Shown here piece by piece: positions 1 to 10,330 of a stretch of DNA of 64,000 nucleotides. The notes under the pieces were generated by a model, which had not been told where the DNA came from, did no database searches, and worked only from the letters and a program-made list of their open reading frames with translations. This DNA comes from Ridgeia piscesae (Eukaryota; Annelida; Polychaeta; Sabellida; Siboglinidae): NCBI GenBank assembly GCA_025642075.2, contig JAODUO010000489.1:106001-170000 (forward strand), written 5' to 3'. The first letter of the stretch is position 1, and every line of letters begins with the position of its first letter. The translations under genes and the position numbers were made by a program.

Positions 1-84
1 CTAGTCAGTTTACCATGTTCACAGTGCCAACCTTGTACGACTGTTGTATTCTGGCCTTTTGTTCAATGTGAAAGTTGTATACTT

Positions 85-775
85 GCAGCATGGCAGAAGG
101 TGTGTATTACCCTTGTTAGTTCATGGTAGAAGGTGTGTATTACCCTTGTTAGTTCATTGGTAGAAGGTGTGTATTACCCTTGTTAGTTCAATGGTAGAAT
201 GTGTATTTCCCTTGTTAGTTCAATGGTAGAAGGTGTGTATTACACTTGTTACCCAGGGTAGCTCATTGGTAAGGTGTGTATTACCCTTGTTAGTTCAATG
301 GCAGAAGGTGTGTATTACCCTTGTCTAGTTCAATGGCAGAAGGTGTGTATTACCCTTGTTAGTTCAATGGTAGGTGTGTATTACCCTTGTTAGTTCAATG
401 TAGAAGGTGTATTACCCTTGTTAGTTCAATTAATGGATCCCTTGTTAGTCATTATGTATTCCCGTTAGTCAACAGGTGGGTATTACCCTTGTTAGTTCAA
501 TGGTAGAAGGTGTGTATTTCCCGTTAGTTCAAATGTTGTATACCTGGTAGTCAATGGTAGGTGTATTCCCAGCTTGTAAATGGGATTCCTGTAGTCAATG
601 GTAGAATGTGTATTCCATGTATTCAATGTATGTATCTGGCAATGTAGAGGGTGTATTCAATGTTCAATGGTAGAAGGTGTGTATTTTCTATATTTGTTTC
701 AATGGTAGAAGGTGTATTTTCTATATTTGTTCAATGGTAGAAGGTGTGTATTTTCTATATTTGTTCAATGGTAGA
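85..775. repeat. Degenerate 34 bp minisatellite
   Basis: About 20 imperfect copies of a unit containing GTTAGTTCAATGGTAGAAGG followed by a TGTGTATTACCCTT-like stretch. Copies are regular from about 85 to 440, then lose bases irregularly (440-660), and end with a variant reading TGTATTTTCTATATTTGTTC. Unit length changes between copies, so the short open frames crossing it are not coding. Confidence 0.85.
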
Positions 776-2500
776 TCAGTTTTACCTAACATCTGCATGA
801 TTATTACAACAGAGGGGAAAAGATGCACACTGCAAACGTCACTTTTAGAAGAATGCTTCATAAGTGAAGAAAAGTATTTTCTAATATGGTCATTGATAAG
901 ACCCTGTTTTAAATCCCGCACACAGGTATTATTCACAGGATCGTGCTGGTTGCGATGGACTGACTGGCGGATGCAAACATCTACAGGAGAATGCCAAATG
1001 ATAATCTGATGCAAAACCAACTGTCAAGTAACAGGTCCCACACAGAGGGCGTAAAGGACCCCACGTGGACTCAGTGACACTGCAAATGAAACCAACCCAT
1101 CAGTGCTGATATCAAGTTGAAGTCGCCAATTACGCAACAGATATAGACACTGTCAGAAGTAATGATTACATAAAACATGCCTGGTAAAAACAATCATTCG
1201 GTTATTTCCTGATTAAATGTGGCAACTTGCCATCATTTAGCCAGTATTTGAAGGGTTTACTCACGCGGGCAGTTGAAACTTTCACATGGACAAACATACT
1301 GCTTATTGCCACGGGGTGTATTGTTATTTTACCCCTTTTAGGAAAAAACCCGCACTGGCCTCCACAAAAACTGTTAATGCAAACTGGAATGCAGGAATGC
1401 TGAAAGAACTGTACAAAAAAGCAACAGGAAATTGTTGACTCAATGTGGCTGTTTTTGAGATTTGACACCAATTAGGTTAGATATGACAGAAAATATTTAT
1501 TTACAGGCTGTTGCAATATGCCCAATTTAACATAGGACATCACTAGATTTAACAAGATTCAACAAGATTGCCACCTAGAGAATCAACTCTAGATGGCAGG
1601 TGGACAAGGAAGCCCTTTGGCTTATCGAGAGTCCAACCTATCTATCTAAAATGTAATGTATCCTACCTACCCTTCTGTTGTGTATGTAGATTGTATTTAT
1701 AAACATCAACCCTACTAGCACCTATACAAGCATCTGTTCCATTCTTTACTGGTTTTCTCTCTCATGAAAATGAGAATGCACTCAGATGTCACATGCTTGC
1801 CAAAAACCTTAAAAGAGCTCTTCACTGTTATTAAATAGGCCAACCTTCATAAAATTACACCTCTATGATTTTTAGCCTACTTTTATCAAGAAACTCTGAC
1901 TTTGCTATGAAATGTTACATGTGGAAATCAAAAGTACTACATTCTACTTAACAACAGTGTCATACAGCACTGGCCTGCCCAGCAGACACAGATGGATATC
2001 ACATGAAAGCTGGGTGACAAGCTGCTATTTATAACACACAGAGCTGGTTACAGCAGAACCAGTGAAAGATTGCAGGAGACTTATCACAGTCACCACCTAC
2101 CACAGGTAGTACTTTAGGCCCCAGCAGCCACTCCACTACATCCACACAACCACAGCCGACTGCTGACACAGGCTGATCATATCTCTTTTATAACGTATCG
2201 CGGGCGGTATTGATTTTGGAATTTTATACGTTTGCCTTCCAGAGTACCAGTCCAGTATTGCGGTCTGCTCCCAGCTATGCTGTCCTGTCAGGCCGTGCTG
2301 ACTGCTGAAGGTGTTGTAGTTAAGACTGCTGGTTCAGCTGCTGCAGCATCCAGCACAGCTGCCAATGACTGGGTGGGCACGCTGATTAAAAACCATAATT
2401 CTCTCTAATGTCAAGTAATGACCTATCCTTAATGCTCATATCAAATATCTATAAAATACAGAGTGAAGCTCTAGTCAGATGAGCAGCGAGTGCATGATCG
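776..2500. other. Unassigned non-repetitive sequence
   Basis: Mixed-composition sequence without a recognisable gene, apart from one weak exon candidate at 1333-1399. It probably belongs to the 3' part of the polycystin-like gene (intron), but no splice-supported coding block continues here with confidence. Confidence 0.5.
1333..1399 (-). CDS. Weak candidate for a further polycystin REJ exon
   Basis: On the minus strand an acceptor-like run ending CTTTCAG is followed by an open stretch reading IPAFQFALTVFVEASAG, then a donor-like GGG|GTAAAA. The alternating hydrophobic pattern (FQFALTVFVEASAG) is what follows the LPxG segment in REJ regions, and exon 23 ends soon after an LPAG motif. Against it, the exon would start with one base whereas exon 23 ends with one base, so a further exon or an indel is needed between them. 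It may be chance. Confidence 0.25.
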
Positions 2501-2725
2501 CAGAGGTAGAGGTAGGGGTAGGGGTAGGGGGAGAGGGAGAGAGGGAGAGGGAGAGGGAGGGGAGGGGGAGGGGGGAGGGAGAGGGAGAGGGAGAGGGAGA
2601 GGGAGAGGGAGAGGGAGGGAGGGGAGGGGGAGGGGGAGGGGGAGGGGGAGGGGGAGGGGGAGAGGGGGAGAGGGGAGAGGGGGGAGAGGGGGAGAGGGGG
2701 AGAGGGGAGAGAGAGAGGAGAGAGG

Positions 2726-2757
<32 letters not shown>

Positions 2758-2763
2758 GAGAGA

Positions 2764-2804
<41 letters not shown>

Positions 2805-2930
2805 GAGAGAGAAACAGTGAGTGTGAGACGGAGTGAGAGTGAGAGGGGGAAGAAAGAGTGAGAGTGAGAGGAAGAGAGTGAGGGAGGGAGGTAGAGAGAG
2901 GGGGAGGGAGCGGGGGGAGAGAGAGCACGC
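2501..2930. repeat. Purine-only low-complexity tract (GGGAGA/GA)n
   Basis: About 430 bp almost free of pyrimidines on the plus strand. It begins as GAGGTAGGGGTAGG-type repeats, becomes GGGAGA, GGGGGA and then (GA)n, and decays through GTGAGAGTGAG. The Ser/Pro/Leu-rich frames on the minus strand and Gly/Arg/Glu-rich frames on the plus strand are by-products of the composition. Confidence 0.95.
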
Positions 2931-5915
2931 TGCAATCACAGCTCACTCGCAGTGTTTCTTCACTCACATTAGATGCACATTAAAGTATGTCTATGTATAT
3001 ATGTAATATATAATGTATACACATAATCAGATGTCAGTAGGTATGCCTGTTTGTGCACTACGTTTGTGACCTAGACTAGGTAGTGTATGTCACTTGTAAA
3101 TAATACAGCATTTATTCAGTTTTTCATACACCTGTAACTATAGGCGACAAATATGCGTAACTACATATAGTATGACGTACGGTCCACATCCATTCATGCA
3201 GTTCGCTACTCATGTAATGTGTTAGCAAAACGGTAACACCCACGATTTATGAATCATCGCAATATATATTACTATTCATGCCAACAATTTCTCTTTTTTA
3301 CTAGTCAATCTATGTCCAGCCCGCTTTATTACTAGCCATCTCCTTTCTTTAATAACCAACCTTTTCCCAAATCCCTTCATTACCTGCCAACCCCTTTATT
3401 ACCTCTAGTTGACCTCTTTCCAATAACCTTCCTTCCCTGCCAACCCCCTCTTTAATAGACAACCAATTTCTGATTTCTTTCCTTACTTGTTTCCTCTTAA
3501 CTACCCTCCCTGCCGCCTCCCTACAACCCTCCTCCTTACCTCTGTGCCTGCCTGGTCTGTGCCTGAGTCGACTGGGGAGTGAGTGAGCTATGACAGTAGT
3601 CAGCCAGTAGCCTCTGTTATTTACCTAGCCTGGTGCTGTGAACATGTGGCGGCACATAGCCACGCCCTAAAGCCCCAACAAGATGGATGGACCTCCCTCC
3701 CACCCACCCACCCCCACACACACTAATGTGATCATTGAGACAACAGCTTTACAGCATGACACTGATAACTAACTTTCAGATTGATGGGAATGTTAACGTT
3801 TCATCAGATTATAAGGGAACGTTTAACTTTAAGATCTAACATTTTTACACAGCCCCTGTCACTATGTTGTTGATGTGCTCATCAATTTTCACCATGATCG
3901 CATACGTCCAGTTCTTTTAAAACACACCTGAGAGTGATGCCTGTCAATGTTTACTATAATAGCTGTGCTTATCTGTAAGCATGTGTTGTACAAAAAAGGT
4001 GGCAAAAAATCACTACAACAACTAGACTCTTCTGAATATGCATAATTCCGCTGCCAATACATTCAACCTGTTTGTATGCCTCATCTATAGCACTCGTTGC
4101 ACACAAAAAGGTTTATTTCAAATTCCAAGTATCACCAGTTTCTAGGTAGTACATTACAATGCAACAAAACAAGAAGGTCAACTGTACTACGACCTTCTAC
4201 TGTAGCTGTCAGTTGCAGTCAGATCAATTCCAAACACCATTCATAACACAAAATACTACGCAGCACCACAAGGAAACACAACTTTACAACCTGATCAGTG
4301 ATGCCATTCTACGACATAACACCCAGTATCTCGGATCTTTGAGTTTGTGTAGCCTAGGAGCAGACAGTTACACTGATTAAAAAAATAAAATTTATGCCTT
4401 TTGCATTTTTATCTGATTTGGGGATAATGGTTACTTTTATAAACATAAAACTGCGAGTAAAATTTTACAGACACAGGTTACCGGTAATCAATAATTTAAC
4501 TAACACAATAACGACTATGCAAATATTCATTACACATTTCTAATGTTATCAAATAATAAGTAGCACTTTGATGTCAAACACGAATTTGTTTTATTCAATC
4601 ATACTTACCTGGCAAAAGCCGAATCAAACCGTACCAAACACATGGCTAGAAAGACGTGTATTCAGAATAACTTGGCAGTAGGCAAGTCTGTGTCTCTCCT
4701 CAATCCTCAGTATTATATCAATCAAAGCTGAATAGAAAACATGCCTGGAGAGAGCCCGCCTGGGAGAGTGATGCCAGAGCTAGAGAGCCAGGGGCACTGA
4801 GTACTACTGCAGCTGCTACTGACTGACAGCTGTCAATCAAACACATCTTATGGCAGCAATTGGTCATCACAACATGAGCTCTGAATGAGATACAGCTAAT
4901 TCATATATACTGCTGTTTTAGTTACCTATTTATACTGCATGCTTATTATTATTATTATTTACAATCAGTATTCACTTAAATGTATTGTCTATCTTATTTT
5001 ATTTAACTATTCATGTTATTTATTAGTTTATTGGAATTATCTGTTTCATGTATTTGTTTCATGTATGCTTATACTTATTTTTTAAATACAATGTATATTA
5101 ATAATTTTCACACTTTTGAATAACCCAGGATTGTGAAACATATGTTGAAATAATTACCATACAATAATAAATAATTTAATTCTATGTGAACTTGTATTGT
5201 AGTCAGTCGGCTTCTTATCTCCCAACTTCCAACTGACCCAACAAAAACTTTATAAAAAAATTAGGGTAATCCAAAATTAGTACTGTTTTCGCAGTAATCA
5301 ACCCAACTAAAATCAGTCAGTTTAGCATTGATCCGGAGACAATCTGAGGAGAGGCGCCACAAACTACTGTCACCAGCGACACTTGTAACATAACAAAAGT
5401 AGAAAGTGAGAGAGATTGAGTGTGTGCAGGGATGAGGGAGTACCTGGCAGACTCTGCACAGACTGCAGGTGTAACACAAGTATGTGGGAGCCTGCAATGC
5501 TACACAGGTGGTCATCAACCATGATTAATGACTCTGATTAGTTTGCTCTGCTCCACAGGGGGGTCACTGCAGCTAAATCTACCAACACACCCATGCACAC
5601 AGCACACACACAAACAAACACATCAGCATGTAGCAGAGTGTGGGTGAGTAACAGTGGTCTATCATGGCTATATTATGTGTCACCCCAGTGCCCCCCCACC
5701 CTCCAGTGTAACCCTGACACAGCAGGACTGTCTATTTTTAACCCTGCTCTATAGAGATGAGGTGTCTCCATTGATTGAGGCTGCAAGTGTTAATTTGAGC
5801 ACAGGGTAGATAAACACAGTAATAAACACCCCCTTGGTGTTCTGTAGGGGCTCACAACAATGTCACAACACACCCCATCATTGACCTAGCTATAATATGG
5901 GGGGGCAGTGTAGGG
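2931..5915. other. Unassigned AT-rich sequence, no gene recognised
   Basis: Mostly unique AT-rich sequence with a pyrimidine-rich part (3280-3540) of irregular CCAACC/CTTTATTAC phrases. Frames such as 4159-4380 plus and 5261-5518 minus show no recognisable domain and no convincing splice context. Probably intronic or 3' flanking sequence of the minus-strand gene. Confidence 0.5.
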
Positions 5916-5919
5916 CCTG

Positions 5920-6240
5920 GCGTATCAGGACTACTGGACACACTTAGTTGGGACACACTTGAAAGACTACAGTTGCAACACCAACTCACGTTTCTTTACA
6001 AGATAAAACATAACCTCCGAAATATCTCGTAATCCCTTGCACCTGTACATGAACCAGCAATCCCAACAAATACATACAAACACATGCATGCATAAGTACA
6101 TATGCAATGTTTAGGAATACTCTTACCCTGGAGCCATAAGAGCTTGGAATCGACTCCCCCAGAAGTTATAACCCTACCCATACTACATCCATTTCAACTA
6201 GCTCTCAGCACCACCCACACTGTCGCTCCAGCCCCCCTCA
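5920..6240 (+). mobile_element. LINE (non-LTR retrotransposon) reverse-transcriptase 3' fragment
   Basis: The plus strand reads LDTLSWDTLERLQLQ, then QLTFLYKIKHNLRNIS and a stop. After a frame change it reads YPGAIRAWNRLPPEVITL. These match in order the last conserved blocks of LINE reverse-transcriptase ORFs: the WxxLxxRR..RLxxLYKI block, then the xIRxWNxLPxEV block near the C-terminus. Stops and at least one frameshift mark it as dead. The 5' part of the element is absent. Confidence 0.8.
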
Positions 6241-6425
6241 CCAGACTGGAGCCATAGACACAAATACTGTTTTTAATCTGCACAAAATAAAAACACTAAT
6301 TATTACACCTGTTTTACATAATTACTTGTTGTACGCATTGTAATTGTTTTCAAAATTTAGTTTCACGCACCCTTTGCATTGCACACTGAACAACTGCTAC
6401 ATTACCCCAAAAGGGGCTGTGTGGA
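6241..6425. other. Short spacer before 9 bp array
   Basis: AT-rich sequence between the LINE fragment and the GTATACAGA array; no feature seen. Confidence 0.5.
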
Positions 6426-7500
6426 GTATATACAGAGTATACAGAGTATACAGAGTATACAGAGTATACAGAGTATACAGAGTATACAGAGTATACAGAG
6501 TATACAGAGTATACAGCGTATAGAGTATACAGAGTATACAGAGTATACAGAGTATACAGAGTATACAGAGTATACAGAGTATACAGCGTATAGAGTATAC
6601 AGAGTATACAGAGTATACAGAGTATACAGAGTATACAGAGTATACAGAGTATACAGAGTATACAGAGTATACAGAGTATACAGCGTATAGAGTATACAGA
6701 GTATACAGAGTATACAGAGTATACAGAGTATACAGAGTATACAGAGTATACAGAGTATAGAGTATACAGAGTATACAGAGTATACAGAGTATACAGAGTA
6801 TACAGAGTATACAGAGTATACAGAGTATACAGAGTACAGAGTACGTACAGACGTATACAGAGCGTACAGAGTATACAAAGTATACAGAGTATACAGAGTA
6901 TACAGAGTATACAGAGTATACAGAGTATACAGAGTATACAGAGTATACAGCGTATAGAGTATACAGAGTATACAGAGTATACAGAGTATACAGAGTATAC
7001 AGAGTATACAGAGTATACAGAGTATACAAAGTATACAGAGTATACAGAGTATACAGAGTATACAGAGTATACAGAGTATACAGAGTATATAGTATACAGA
7101 GTTGATAGAGTATACAGAGTATACAGCGTATACAGAGTATACAGAGTATACAGAGTATACAGAGTATAGAGTATACAGAGTATACAGAGTATACAGAGTA
7201 TACATAGTATACATAGTATACAGAGTATACAGAGTATTCAGAGTATACAGCGTATAGAGTATACAGAGTATACAGCGTATAGAGTATACATATACAGAGT
7301 ATACAGCGTATACAGAGTATACAGAGTATACAGAGTATACAGAGTATACAGAGTATACAGCGTATAGATTATTCAGAGTATACAGCGTATAGAGTATACA
7401 GAGTATACAGAGTATACAGAGTATACAGCGTATAGAGTATACAGAGTATACAGAGTATACAGAGTATACAGAGTATACAGAGTATACAGAGTATACAGAG
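6426..7500. repeat. 9 bp tandem array, unit GTATACAGA
   Basis: About 119 copies of GTATACAGA, interrupted at intervals by GCGTATAGA or GTATAGA variants. Because 9 is a multiple of three, the array is open in several frames (Tyr-Thr-Glu repeats on plus, Cys-Ile-Leu and Tyr-Thr-Leu/Tyr-Ser-Val repeats on minus). No start, splice or domain context supports translation. Every unit holds the self-complementary hexamer GTATAC. Confidence 0.95.
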
Positions 7501-7709
7501 CTAAGACCTAAGACCCAAGCTGTCTTCTTTATGCTAAAAAGTAGCAGTACAACAGGTCATATAGGAGAAATAAAAAAGTACCAAATGTGGTACTGCGTAA
7601 TGCCCCTGTATAATGAAGCCACTACATACAAGAAACACAAACGGTGACCTCCTGGGTCAGACGTCTTCCTCTCTCATGTACACACAAAATGGAAATGTTT
7701 AAACCAAAA

Positions 7710-7772
<63 letters not shown>

Positions 7773-7978
7773 CTCGCATGTGTGTGTCTGTCTCTGTGTC
7801 TGTGTCTGCATCTATAGGTATATTATATATTTCGATCAAAGACATAACTCCAAGGACAGAACCAGTAGATGAGTTTTTGTCAAGGACAAAATGACTCAGA
7901 AATTGCACCTTGTCCTGAAATCCATTTTTGTCTGGGAATAAATTTAACCCAATGACCCCAGAATGGACACCAACTGAC
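7501..7978. repeat. Intron 23 proximal segment with (CACG)n microsatellite
   Basis: Contains a CACG/GCAC tetranucleotide run at about 7709-7772 followed by GT-rich sequence. The donor of exon 23 lies at its right edge. Nothing else is recognised. Confidence 0.8.
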
Positions 7979-8105
7979 CTCTGTAGTTGTTGCTGCGTTG
8001 ACCGGCGGGCAGGTGAGAGATGATGACGTGGTCAAGGCCCTGGTAGAGCATGTCTCGGGAGTCGTCAGAGAGGCTGTAGCTGACCTCGTACGACAGGGGC
8101 GTATC
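7979..8105 (-). CDS. PKD1-like: Polycystin-1-like exon 23 (REJ region, last clear exon)
   Basis: Reads DTPLSYEVSYSLSDDSRDML, then LDHVIISHLPAGQRSNNYR. It matches the REJ segment where an acidic stretch precedes P-L-x-Y and is later followed by an LPxG turn. The acceptor chosen is the CCACCAG after a long pyrimidine run (TTTCTTTCTATCT..TTGTCTGTCC), giving a phase-0 start. An alternative acceptor at 8146 adds 41 bases and would fit the uncorrected exon 22 in phase 1, but it would translate the pyrimidine tract. The donor is AGAG|GTCAGT, leaving one base of a codon. The next exon to the left was not identified securely. Confidence 0.85.
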
Positions 8106-8146
8106 CTGGTGGACAGACAAGGCACCATTGTAGATAGAAAGAAAGG

Positions 8147-8855
8147 CTGGAAGGGGTCAGACCAGCATTTTCACTCAACACTGCTGGTGTTTTGATTTCC
8201 CTGGACCACTGCACACCTGATTAAAACTAATGCCCACCTGAATAAAATTACTTTGTAACTACAAAAAACTTCTTTGCAGATAGGAATTGATTTGCAGTTA
8301 TGAAGCCATTTTAATGTGTAAAAAACTTTTGGACCATATTTTGTCACATAAATTATTATTAATTGGTATCTTGGACAACGTTTGGACAGGATAGGATGTG
8401 AATCACTGGTGTTGTGGTGGCAGACAGTGGTGCTATCTGGTGTTAAAAGCACACACATACATATGTATACACCCTAGTTCCACCAGAGGGCACCACTGAT
8501 TGGGCCAATGATATGTCCCTTCCTCCCCTGTGCCACATGGGAATGAGTTTCCTCTCTCACCTCTCTCACCTATCACCATGGCACAGAACAGCTGCTTCAA
8601 TATTTGCATTATGGTGTCTATAAGATGTTGGCCTCGTGTATTTCCTGTTTGATCAGGGGCTGTATAAACTGTCAGACTTATCCATGTTGTCACACACACT
8701 TGAGAGTCCACACCAGTCAACAATTGCAGACATTTTATCTGACCCAGCTGTTCTTTGTAATCTCAGTGCAAACTTCGTTTCAGGTAAATACGTGAGAGAA
8801 AAAACATGTTACTACGCCACAGTCCCTGTGTGTATTCTACAAACTGCCCTTACTG
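8147..8855. other. Intron 22, unique part
   Basis: Non-repetitive intronic sequence between exon 23 and the 62 bp array. No additional gene recognised; small open frames on both strands lack domains. Confidence 0.6.
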
Positions 8856-10330
8856 CTGCACTGCCCCTTGGACCTTCTGCTACTTAACCTACTTCCTCCT
8901 GAACCCTCTGCCCCCTGACCCACTGCCCCTTGGATATCAGCTACCACAACCTACTTCCTCCTGAACCCTCTGCCCCCTGACCCACTGCCCCTTGGACATC
9001 AGCTACCACAACCTACTTCCTCCTGAACCCTCTGCCCCCTGACCCACTGCCCCTTGGATATCAGCTTCCACAACCTACTTCCTCCTGAACCCTCTGCCCC
9101 CTAGACCCACTGCCCCTTGGATATCAGCTACCACAACCTACTTCCTCCTGGACCCTCTGCCCCCTGACCCACTGCCCCTTGGATATCAGCTTCCACAACC
9201 TACTTCCTCCTGAACCCTCTGCCCCCTGACCCACTGCCCCTTGGATATCAGCTTCCACAACCTACTTCCTCCTGAACCCTCTGCCCCCTGACCCACTGCC
9301 CCTTGGATATCAGCTACCACAACCTACTTCCTCCTGAACCCTCTGCCCCCTGACCCACTGCCCCTTGGATATCAGCTACCACAACCTACTTCCTCCTGAA
9401 CCCTCTGCCCCCTAGACCCACTGCCCCTTGGATATCAGCTACCACAACCTACTTCCTCCTGGACCCTCTGCCCCCTAGACCCACTGCCCCTTGGATATCA
9501 GCTACCACAACCTACTTCCTCCTGGACCCTCTGCCCCCTAGACCCACTGCCCCTTGGATATCAGCTACCACAACCTACTTCCTCCTGGACCCTCTGCCCC
9601 CTAGACCCACTGCCCCTTGGATATCAGCTACCTCAACCTACTTCCTCCTGGACCCTCTGCCCCCTAGACCCACTGCCCCCTGGATATCCTTGGATATCCT
9701 CCTCAACCTACTTCCCCCTAGGACCCTCTGCCCCCTAGACCCACTGCCCCTTGGATATCAGCTACATCAACCTACTTCCTCTGGACCCTCTGCCCCCTAG
9801 ACCCACTGCCCCTTGGATATCAGCTACCTCAACCTACTTCCTCCTGGACCCTCTGCCCCCTAGACCCACTGCCCCTTGGATATCAGCTACATCAACCTAC
9901 TTCCTCCTGGACCCTCTGCCCCCTAGACCCACTGCCCTTGGATATCAGCTACATCAACCTACTTCCTCCTGGACCCTCTGCCCCCTGACCCACTGACCAC
10001 TGCCTTGGATATCAGCTACCTCAACCTACTTCCTCCTGGACCCTCTGCCCCCTAGACCCACTGCCCCTTGGATCTCAGCTACCTCAACCTACTTCCTCCT
10101 GGACCCTCTGCCCCCTAGACCCACTGCCCCTTGGATATCAGTACCTCAACCTACTTCCTCCTGGACCCTGCTGCCCCCTAGACCCACTGCCCCTTGTTAG
10201 GGCTGACCTCCCTACTTCCTCTGAACCCTCTGCCCCCAGACCACTGCCGCTTGGATTCAGCTACCTCAACCATTCCTCCTGGACCCTCTGCACTTGACCG
10301 ACTGTCCTGGGTATGATGTACCTCATACTT
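8856..10330. repeat. 62 bp minisatellite in intron 22
   Basis: About 23 copies of a unit of 61-62 bp containing ACCTACTTCCTCCTG, CTCTGCCCCCT and CCCTTGGATATCAGCTACC. Early copies read GAACCCTCTG and CCCCCTGACC. Later copies read GGACCCTCTG and CCCCCTAGACC, so the variants are spatially sorted as expected from successive unequal crossing-over. From about 10,200 the copies decay and merge into the next array. Confidence 0.95.

Noticed and set aside
2449..2967. Ser/Pro/Leu-rich frames on the minus strand and Arg/Gly/Glu-rich frames on the plus strand
   Set aside because: Composition artefacts of a purine-only tract.
8106..8146. Upstream acceptor for exon 23, adding SFLSIYNGALSVHQ
   Set aside because: The added sequence is itself the pyrimidine tract of the better acceptor at 8105. 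It fits only if the exon 22 stop codon is accepted as coding.
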